NCBI RefSeq assembly: GCF_012489685.1
Contig: NC_080043.1
Span: 43,043,127-43,107,126, forward strand
Direction of reading: 5' to 3'
DNA from: Lotus japonicus
Lineage: Eukaryota; Streptophyta; Magnoliopsida; Fabales; Fabaceae
DNA length: 64,000 nucleotides
Shown piece by piece: positions 56,209-64,000 of this stretch. The stretch's first letter is position 1; the number at the start of each line of letters is the position of its first letter. The notes below the pieces were generated by a model, which worked only from the letters and a program-made list of their open reading frames with translations, was not told the DNA's origin and made no database searches. A program made the translations under genes and the position numbers.

Positions 56209-57176
56209 CGTGATGAAGAATCATGGATGGTGGCGTTTTGATCTACACCAAAATAGTTTATAGTCTATGTCAGTAGGATAAAGAAGTTAAATCAAAACAT
56301 TAGCATTGATAAGAAGTTAAGGATAAAGCTTGATTGAAGAAGAAACCATGCTGGTCATGACCACCACCTTGTGCGACGGTGGCTCCAGTCGTAGGATCTT
56401 CGAACCACCGCCACTCACTCCGTTGCAAAATAAAATCATAACACAGCAAAGGAAGAACTCAAATCGGGGGGAAAAAAACAAACAGATCACTGGTCCAAAA
56501 AAAGCTAGAGATTGAGTTTGTCATTCACGCAGTATGTAGCGAAAGAAAAAAGAAAAGTTAAATCTTTAGGCTTCCAACCTTCAAGACCAGGACATGCCTC
56601 CTCAGCCACATGCTCCAAGCCTATGCAAATATAACAAAAAACACCAAACCAAAACAGAGTTAGTGAACTTGAAAATACACTGAAATTTCCTTATTTTGAG
56701 CACTAAAAAGATCATACAAAACTATATGTCCATAGCAGCTCTATGACACTTCTTTCGACATCCAATCCTATCTAATTACCAAGCCTATCTCATTTGTATA
56801 AGTTGTTCAATTGAAAAGAACAGTGCAATACCTGTAACAACAATTGCCTTGACATCATCTCTCTATATAGTCTGGTCAAAATTGTCCTTTAAAATGCGCA
56901 ATACTGGAGAGACATGGAGAGATAAATGAGCAAGATATGACAATTTTAAGTAATAGAAAGTAACCTACGGAGAAAATAGAGTGGGATTCAACTCTACATC
57001 ATCTGTTATCAACTGTCATCATCTCATTCATCAAATAATAGAACCACACATAAGTACATATGCAAAATGTGGTCGGAGAAGAGATAAGAAAGGGCATCTA
57101 TTTTCAAACTAATCCCAGGAAGATAGCATGAGAAGAGAGAATACAAAAGAAAACATCAGGTGATAAAGAGTGTTAC
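56209..57176. other. Intergenic, no gene recognised
   Basis: A short plus frame at 56330-56515 (Asn/Lys-rich) has no protein-like character. Nothing else is visible. Confidence 0.4.
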
Positions 57177-57470
57177 GCAAAAACAGGGCCAGTGTATTGG
57201 GAGGGGGTGATGATGTAGCCAGAGTGCTCTTGAAGCTTAGGCCTCATGGAAACAGAGTGAATCCCGAGAGCATCCTCGTAGAGACCACAGAGGAAGATGA
57301 AGGACTCGTTCTGCGTTGGTTTGGAGACGTCGACATGGATGAAAAGCTAGCCGACGACGCCGTCATCGTCGTTGGTGGAGGAGAGGCGTATGACGTAGAT
57401 GATAACCTCCTTGTCGCCGTAGCTACGCTTGAGGACAGGGCCGTTGGAATCCAACGCGCCATTCACGATG
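57177..57470 (-). pseudogene. Mitochondrial glycoprotein (MAM33/p32 family) exon with an in-frame stop
   Basis: After an acceptor CAG (57471-57473) the minus strand reads SIVNGALDSNGPVLKRSYGD, KEVIIYVIRLSS, then a TAG, then LFIHVDVSKPTQNESFIFLC, GLYEDALGIHSVSMRPKLQ and ITPSQYTGPVFA before a donor GC/GTAAC. These blocks match the plant MAM33 family, acidic trimeric matrix proteins. The TAG replaces a coding position between the two halves, so this exon cannot give the full protein unless the stop is an assembly or reading error. Neighbouring exons were not found. Confidence 0.65.
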
Positions 57471-57558
57471 CTGAATGGTGATGGAGGACTCACTCTCTGC
57501 CATAGTAAGCAAACAATCTAATTCAAATAACGCATCATGTCACTCCAATTGAACTGAA

Positions 57559-57595
<37 letters not shown>
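57559..57595. repeat. (TA)n microsatellite
   Basis: About 18 uninterrupted TA units. Confidence 0.95.
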
Positions 57596-57598
<3 letters not shown>

Positions 57599-58425
57599 AA
57601 GCTCACTTGAGCTATAAGTATTAAAGGCATTAAATAATTAAGTTAAACAAATTTTTATTCAACTTTTTTTTTTGAAGTTGTTTCAACCTTTAATTACATC
57701 CACTTATTATTAATTGTTAATTAGTAATTGTTAAACTTTTCAATTTCTCATATTTTAAATTAAATATTGATATTATTTAAATTTAGATTTTAATTATTAA
57801 TTACTACATGAGGGAAATATGTAAAAAATAATAATAATTTAAATTGACTAACTTTACACTAATAACAATATTACATAGTTAATAGTAATTTTTTATACTT
57901 CTTTCTAATTGTAAAACTTTCTAATTTTTTATATATTAAAATTAAAATTAATTTAATAATAATTATTCATCATAAGTTGAGGAATTTTTAAAAAATAAAC
58001 TTATTACTATTTTTTACACCACCTACTAAAATGTAAAAGTAAAAGTTATTTTGAACCTTTGTATTAACATTTTCCTTTGTATTAAATAAATTATATTAAA
58101 ATATTAAAAATGAATAAAATTGTCTAAGTCATTAGCTATTCAAACACCTACTAAAATGTATAATTCAATTGAAATTTTGTTTTAAATACACCAAAAAAAA
58201 AATCCTTTGTATTATATACATTAAACTAAACTAAAACTTGATCAATAATATTTTCAAATTAATTATTTATTCAACTACCAACTAATTTTCATGTTTGTTA
58301 TATAAGGTAGAATAGAACATGACAAAAGACTCCTGAAACATAACTCTTTAGTTCTCTAACAAATTGTGGGAAAAAAAAACGAAACAAGACACTCTAATAA
58401 ACAAAAACTACACTTTTATTTCAGG
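57596..58425. other. Very AT-rich intergenic DNA
   Basis: No ORF and no recognisable element. Confidence 0.6.
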
Positions 58426-59541
58426 TAGGGAGGTTAATACGAGTTAGTGTAATCATTTAATAAAATATTTAATTAGATACAAAAATATTTCAAAAAATAT
58501 ATATTAGTCATAGTCATTTATTTTTTTTAATTCAATTATCCTAAAAAATTTATTAAATACATTAAGCAGTAAAATCTTCCTACCATTGTACTAAAATAAA
58601 GGAAGCAATAGAAAATTTATTTGTAATTAATATATTAAATAATAAAATTTAAAACTGAAAAAAATTGTATTGTCCAAAGTAATTCAACTACCTAAATTGA
58701 ATAATAATGGTCATAAACTTAAAAATTGACATGAATTTCGCATTAGGGAAAAATAACAAAAATTAAACTTGATTAATGACAAAATAATGTTATCCATAAA
58801 TAATTTAGATAAAATAGTGTAAATTTTAAAATGACGCTATAAGGTATTTACTATTAACTATAACGTAATGTTCAAAAAAAAAACTATAACGTATGTGTGT
58901 TTTATTTGAAGAAACAATCTCAATATAATTTTATGATCTCATTACATATTAGTAAAAATGATTTTGAGCAAGCTTAATAGATATTAGGGAGGTTAATACG
59001 AGTTAGTGTAATCATTTAATAAAATATTTAATTAGATACAAAAATATTTCAAAAAATATATATTAGTCATAGTCATTTATTTTTTTTAATTCAATTATCC
59101 TAAAAAATTTATTAAATACATTAAGCAGTAAAATCTTCCTACCATTGTACTAAAATAAAGGAAGCAATAGAAAATTTATTTGTAATTAATATATTAAATA
59201 ATAAAATTTAAAACTGAAAAAAATTGTATTGTCCAAAGTAATTCAACTACCTAAATTGAATAATAATGGTCATAAACTTAAAAATTGACATGAATTTCGC
59301 ATTAGGGAAAAATAACAAAAATTAAACTTGATTAAAGACAAAATAATGTTATCCATAAATAATTTAGATAAAATAGTGTAAATTTTAAAATGACGCTATA
59401 AGGTATTTACTATTAACTATAACGTAATGTTCAAAAAAAAAACTATAACGTATGTGTGTTTTATTTGAAGAAACAATCTCAATATAATTTTATGATCTTA
59501 TTACATATTAGTAAAAATGATTTTGAGCAAGCTTAATAGAG
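58426..59541. repeat. 559-bp direct tandem duplication, two copies
   Basis: Unit TAGGGAGGTTAATACGAG to GAGCAAGCTTAATAGA occurs at 58426-58984 and 58985-59541. Only about two substitutions were seen (GATTAATGAC/GATTAAAGAC; ATCTCATTA/ATCTTATTA). There is no coding content. Confidence 0.92.
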
Positions 59542-59660
59542 AAAACAAGTTATGACCAAAGTTGAATAAATATAAATTTATTACATAATTCTTAATCTAT
59601 TTAATTTATATCTTATTATAGTTGAAAAAGATGAAATTACTTTATTTTTCTCGATTTTAA

Positions 59661-59981
59661 CATGTGTAAACCTGTTTGGGAAATTATGATTGCCCTTTTC
59701 AAAAAATGACGTTCTCCGAAAAAAGTATAAAAAATGGTAAAACAACTTTTCTGATGGAATTATTTTTCACATTATTAAATAAATAAATAAATTTATAAAA
59801 TGATCTAACATGTGTAAACCTGTTTGAGAAATTGTGATCGCTCTTTCTAAAAATCGACTTTCTCCGTAAAAAGTACATAAAATGGTAAAACAACTATTTT
59901 GATGGCATTAAAAACTTATTGCTTAATCTTTTTTTCACATGGACTGTATTATTTTTCACATTATTAAATAAATAAATAATT
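59661..59981. repeat. ~148-bp tandem duplication, diverged
   Basis: CATGTGTAAACCTGTTTG, ACTTTCTCCGTAAAAAGTA and TTAAATAAATAAATAA recur at 59661 and 59809. A third start (AAATTTATAATGTGATCC) resumes at 61488 beyond the LINE. Confidence 0.75.
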
Positions 59982-60339
59982 TTTTTTTTGAAAGATGAAA
60001 TGAATATTATTATAAATAGCCCGTGTGTAAAACCAACTCAAGGCAAGAAACAGATATAGTCTGAGGTTCACAAACATAAACATCGGATACAAACTGAGCT
60101 GAAAAGAACCCACCACCAACCCGCAAAACGGCATAGAGAAAATCCCAAGAAAGAGCCTCATTAAAACCTTACTTGGAAAAACCCAATGGGATAAAAACCA
60201 AGCAAGGAAAAAGAGTACCACAATCTTGAGATAGCCATTCTACAACTGACCCAAAAAATAGATGTAAAAAATTAATGAAGCTCAGCCCAAAGAACCGATC
60301 AGCAAATCCAAATTGCGAAACATGAAACACGTTGTATTT

Positions 60340-60890
60340 TCGTACAGCAACAGCTGCTCCAGGAAAAGGCAGTAAAAACAGCAACAGCAAACACCAGCGT
60401 TTTATTTCAGCAACAACAGCAACAGAAAAACCAGCAACAGCAACAGCAACACATAACAGCATCAGAAATGACAGCAACAGCAACCAGCAGCTCCAGCAAC
60501 AAGCAGAAAAAACAGCAACAGCAAACACCAGCGTATTTATTTCAGCAACAACAGCAACAAAAAAGCCAGCAACATCAATCAGCAACACATAACAGCACCA
60601 GAAATGACAGCAACAGCAAAACATCAGCTCCAACAACAAGCAGAAAAAACAGCAACAGCAAACACCAGCAGTTTTATTTCAGCAACAACAGCAACAGAAA
60701 AAACCAGCAACAGCAAATCAGCACCACATAACAGCACCATCATCAAAACATCACTCGACAGCAGCATGGAACAAGAGGTAATTTTGAAACGCAACAGCAG
60801 CAATAACCGGTAACAGCAACAATGAAGGTAATAAACCAGCAACAGCAAAACCAGCATTATGCTTTCAGCAACAACAAGAAACAACAAATA
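60340..60890. repeat. CAGCAA-type hexamer/trinucleotide repeat region
   Basis: Interspersed CAGCAA and CAGCAACAG runs fill ~550 bases and include longer repeats (AACACCAGCGTTTTATTTCA and variants three times, roughly 130-155 bases apart). Gln/Asn/Thr-rich plus frames and Leu/Val/Cys-rich minus frames here are by-products. The region lies between the LINE RNase H and its poly(A). Confidence 0.85.
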
Positions 60891-61003
60891 ACCAGTGCCA
60901 GCACCAATAAAACATGGAAATAGCTTCCCAACACCATATGCCAAGCTTTAACCTGCAAACAAAAATAAAAAACAGCAGGCACCACCAGGGAACAACCAAA
61001 AAA

Positions 61004-61462
61004 TTAATGCCATGAATAGAACCAAACCGGCTCCACACAAAAACACCCTTGTTTTGACAGCACATCTGCCTCCGCATTCCCTTCCCTCAAGATATGACTT
61101 ACCCCAAGACAAGTCACAAGCGGCATCAAATAATCAATCATATTCAACTCATTTGTGAGCTTCCATGGTCTCATCTTTTCACCTTTTACCCAGCCCACCG
61201 CTAGTGTAGAATCACTTTCAACCTCCACAAAGGACACCATGAATTGTTGACAAAACAAGAGAGAATACAGGATAGCCAATACCTCCGCCTCATCTGCTCT
61301 CTGAGCTTCTACTTTTCTGGCAAATTTGCCAAACATATCCCCCGCCCCATTCCTCAAAATACCACCAATGCCGGCACAACCCGATTGGAAAGACCCATCT
61401 ACATTAAATTTTAAATTCATTCCCATAGGAGGCTTCCAAGGCACAACTGGGCGAACACTCAC
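61004..61462 (-). CDS. LINE RNase H domain (5'-truncated ORF2)
   Basis: The 152-codon frame reads GMNLKFNVDGSF, GCAGIGGILRNGAGD, DEAEVLAILYSL, VEVESDSTLAVGWV and HILREGNAEADVLSKQG, the RNase H domain (RVT_3 type) at the end of plant L1-like ORF2. The four acidic catalytic residues (D in VDG, E in DEAE, D in ESD, D in EAD) are kept. The upstream reverse transcriptase was lost by 5' truncation. The frame starts only nine bases from the target duplication, so the apparent start codon is incidental. Confidence 0.8.
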   Translation of the reverse strand: MSVRPVVPWKPPMGMNLKFNVDGSFQSGCAGIGGILRNGAGDMFGKFARKVEAQRADEAEVLAILYSLLFCQQFMVSFVEVESDSTLAVGWVKGEKMRPWKLTNELNMIDYLMPLVTCLGVSHILREGNAEADVLSKQGCFCVEPVWFYSWH

Positions 61463-61488
61463 CTTCTCCTGTAAATAAATAAATAATT

Positions 61489-61879
61489 AAATTTATAATG
61501 TGATCCAATGCTGATTATTAAATATTAATTATTAAATTAGAGTAATATTAATTATTTATAAAGAAAACTCCAATATTATTTATTGAAAAGTCTTTTTTTT
61601 TCAAAATTATTGAAATAATGAACACAATTATTATTTTTTATTTTAAAATAAAAACTATTTTAACATTTATGTAATAATTTAAACTATAATCATTGTTATA
61701 TAATGTTAAAAAATGTTGTAAAAAACTTACACGGGTATAAATACCTAGTTGAATTGAAAGAAAGAAACCCTAAACAAAAACCCTAGAAAGTTGTAGAGAG
61801 AGAAAAAGAGAGTGCACAGTAATTGACACATCAGCGGCTCTCATAGTCCTTGCTCTTGGATGGTTTGACATGTGTAAAA
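61489..61879. other. AT-rich host DNA with a possible Helitron-like terminus
   Basis: TTACACGGGTATAAATACCTAGT at ~61728-61750 resembles a Helitron 3' end (short stem then CTAG) on the plus strand, but no coding remnant supports it. Confidence 0.3.
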
Positions 61880-61981
61880 TATCAAGTGAGAATTAATCTG
61901 GGAGCCACACGTCATTAACTTGGCCTGTGGGAGCGACAACTCACCAAATTGGTATGTTGAGAGTTCTTCTTTTCTAATATA
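61880..61981. repeat. Dispersed repeat end, copy 3
   Basis: GTGAGAATTAATCTGGGAG, CACACGTCATTAACTTGGCC and TTCTTCTTTTCTAATATATA in the same order as at 19639-19742. Confidence 0.5.
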
Positions 61982-62435
61982 TATTGATATTGATATTGAT
62001 TCTTTAAAAAAAATGCTAGAGCAAATAGAAATACCTTCAGACTATTTGGTAGAGCGTCTCTAGTATGTAGGGGAGACTAAAGTTTCACTCTTTGGTAAAG
62101 CGTCAATGAGTCTTCCTAAAAAAAGATTGATTGAACTGAGATTTTACTTGACACAGAGAGATTCGAACCTTGACCTATTAGTAAGTCTGAGCAGTGAGCA
62201 GGTTTGAACCAATTTTAGTCCACTTGTCCAAAACCAAATTGATACTTTTCAGGCCTGAGCCTGCCCATTGCCAGGTTCGGGTTGGCCAGTTTGGGTAAGA
62301 GTGGGTTTGGGCGGGTTGGGCCTAGATGTTGGGCTATGTTGACTATTTTGGGAATGTTCAAAAAATTAATTTTTATTTCACATAAAAAAAGATGACAGTA
62401 AATCAATACATAGCTATAAAACTCAATTTTTGTTA
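61982..62435. other. Intergenic, unassigned
   Basis: The minus strand has GGTTCGAATCTC (~62160), like a pol III B box, but no matching A box at the right distance. A GGGTTGGGC-type G-rich stretch lies at 62265-62335. No gene. Confidence 0.35.
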
Positions 62436-64000
62436 CAAGGGAGAGGGAGAAGATTGATAGGGTTCTGACTAATTGGAGCTGGAGAAATATTTTCCCCAAC
62501 GTCTCAGCCATGCCATACCCGCAGATAAGCTCGGATCATTCTCCTATTTTCCTTAATCCTTCCCCGTCCACTTGGAGCAAAACCCCTTTCAAATATGAGG
62601 TTTTTTGGGACGAACATGAGCAATGTAAGGAGATGGTTGCTGAGGGCTGGCTTAAACCGACGCAAATGGGGGGTCAGTTGGAAGTATTTTTCAAACAGAA
62701 TCCACAGTTCCAAGAGGAACATTTGGTCCTGGAAAAAGAAGACCTTTAAAGTGGCAGATAAGGAGGTTATAAGATTGAAGCATGAACTTTCTCAAAAGCA
62801 AGAGAGACCAAATCATCTTGTAGACTGGAATGGTGTCAACAATATTAAACTGGAAATCGACAAACTCTGGAGGCAAGAGGAATTGTTTTGGGGTCAAAGA
62901 TCCCGTATCAAATGGGCTCGGTTTGGATTTAGAAACTCTAAGTTTTTTTCATGCCTCAACCTTAAACCGTCGTAACAGGAACATAATTGACAATGCGTTA
63001 TTCTCAAGGGATATGGAAGGAAAGCCAGTCGGAGGTTATGAGCGTCTTTGTCTCTCATTATGAGGAGATTTTCCAGTCGGAGGGGGTCAACAAGATAGAG
63101 GAATGCTTACTCAACTTTCCTCGAAGGTGCCCACTAATTTGAATAATAGGCTAGTGATGTCGGTCTCAGATATAGAAATAGCAGAAGCAGTCAATTTGTT
63201 GGGAGGCTTGGAGGCCCCGCTGCCTGATGGGCTGAATGGGCTTTTCTTCAAAAATCATTGAGCCACTATCAAAGATTTTGTTTGTGCCACTATCAAAGAG
63301 TTTTTCAATTTCGGTACTCTTTCAGCAGAGATAAATGAGACAATTGTGGCCTTGATTCCCAAAGTAGAGTCCCCGGAGAATGTTGTTCAATTCAGGCCTA
63401 TTAGTTGTTGTATGTAAATCTTGAAGGTTATCCCCCGCATCAAGGTAACTAGGCTCAAGGATGATCTAGATTTCCTTATTTCCCCCAACCAAAGTGCTTT
63501 TGTTGGAGGAAGGTTGATTCAAGACAACATCTCAGTCTCCCAAGAAGCATTTCATCTACTTCTAAAAGGTGGCTCAAGAATGAAGGATTACATGGCAATT
63601 AAAGTAGATATGAGCAAGGCTTATGACAGATTGGAGTGGACCTTCCTAGAAAAGACTCTTCTTACCTACGGCTTCCATCCAACTTGGACAACTAGAATCA
63701 TGACTCTAGTAAAGGGGGATTCATACAAACTCAAAGTGAATGGTTTTTTAAGTCCCCCTTTCACCTCGGGGAGAGGGTTGAGGCAGGGTGATCCCCTCTC
63801 ACCCTATCTTTTTGGGCTGGCAACAGATGTGCTCTCATTTAGGCTAACCCAAGCTCTACAAGAAGGAAAAATTGAAGGCTTCAGATTCACACCACATTCC
63901 CAGGCTCTAACCCACCTCTTTTTTGTAGATGACTCTCTCTTGTTTGCAGAAGCAACAGTGAGGGAAGCCACAAGTATCATCCAAACTCTGAATCTATACA
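62436..64000 (+). pseudogene. L1-type LINE ORF2 (endonuclease end and reverse transcriptase), decayed, runs off the right edge
   Basis: The left end gives NWSWRNIFPNVSAMPYPQIS and SDHSPIFL, the SDH motif at the end of the AP endonuclease. Frames then change several times (62595-62975, 62830-63063) through a linker. Reverse transcriptase follows: RPISCC, a stop near 63417, then an open frame to the window end with SPNQSAFVGGRLIQDNISV, KVDMSKAYDRLEW, LRQGDPLSPYLF and the catalytic FFVDDSLLF. The catalytic aspartates are intact, but the frameshifts and stops kill the ORF. The endonuclease N-terminus is absent, so the copy is also 5'-truncated. It is a different copy from the LINE at 59982-61471. 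Confidence 0.85.

Larger units (their letters stand above)
59982..61471 (-). mobile_element. 5'-truncated LINE insertion with a 17-bp target duplication
   Basis: The 17-base TAAATAAATAAATAATT stands at 59965-59981 and 61472-61488. On the minus strand the insert ends in a poly(A) run (59982-59989) and carries a C-terminal RNase H. A simple LINE insertion truncated at its 5' end explains all this. Confidence 0.85.

Noticed and set aside
60332..60813. Plus-strand Gln/Thr/Asn-rich ORFs
   Set aside because: They come from the CAGCAA repeat and appear in all three frames.
62100..62250. tRNA-derived SINE (B-box-like GGTTCGAATCTC on the minus strand)
   Set aside because: No convincing A box at the usual spacing, no tail and no target duplication.

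Overview
The window looks like nuclear DNA of a dicot, most likely a legume. Exons have GT-AG introns, intergenic DNA is AT-rich, and nested LTR retrotransposons dominate. The legume assignment rests on the SIRE-type element, the very large solo LTRs and the overall style of the repeats, so it is only moderately secure. Few host genes are visible. The clear one is a plastid J-domain/ferredoxin-like chaperone at the left end (852-2938, minus strand, five exons, continuing beyond the left edge). Fragments of other host genes are an SF3B1-like N-terminus (18464-18813), a mitochondrial glycoprotein (MAM33/p32) exon with an in-frame stop (57177-57470) and a possible first-exon pair at 55334-56208.

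Layout. 1-622: 3' end of a decayed Ty1/copia element with a 169-bp tandem duplication over its polypurine tract. 852-2938: J-protein gene with a MITE-like inverted repeat in intron 3. 3.3-5.2 kb: no recognised gene. 5258-15879: a Mutator-like (MULE) element with ~275-bp terminal inverted repeats, a PB1-like N-terminal transposon ORF and a convergent GRF zinc-finger exon. It is split by a ~3.9-kb solo LTR (7610-15528), which is itself split by an inverted copy of the same family (11169-15189). 16-23.9 kb: gene fragments, AT-rich tandem repeats and a Helitron remnant. 23918-55035: a Ty3/gypsy Tat-like element with a dead pol and an antisense ORF downstream of pol. That antisense ORF is broken by a third solo LTR (30749-41938) and by a young, full-length SIRE-type copia element (42265-54366). 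The third solo LTR carries a gag-only LTR element joined to a Cassandra TRIM, the pair flanked by one shared target duplication. 55-62 kb: gene fragments, a 559-bp tandem duplication and a 5'-truncated LINE with a 17-bp target duplication. 62.4-64 kb: a decayed LINE reverse transcriptase running off the right edge.

Order of events from nesting: host DNA, then the Tat-like element, then solo LTR 3 inside its antisense ORF, then the gag-only/Cassandra pair inside that LTR. SIRE entered the Tat-like element independently. LTR pairs of SIRE and of the gag-only element differ at only about 0.4 percent of positions by eye, and the two Cassandra LTRs look identical, so these insertions are recent.

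The most unusual items are (1) the gag-only element and Cassandra apparently integrated as one head-to-tail unit with a CC junction and one TSD; (2) an antisense coiled-coil ORF with its own TATA box in the 3' region of SIRE; and (3) a comparable antisense ORF in the unrelated Tat-like element, whose frame can be followed across the insertions.
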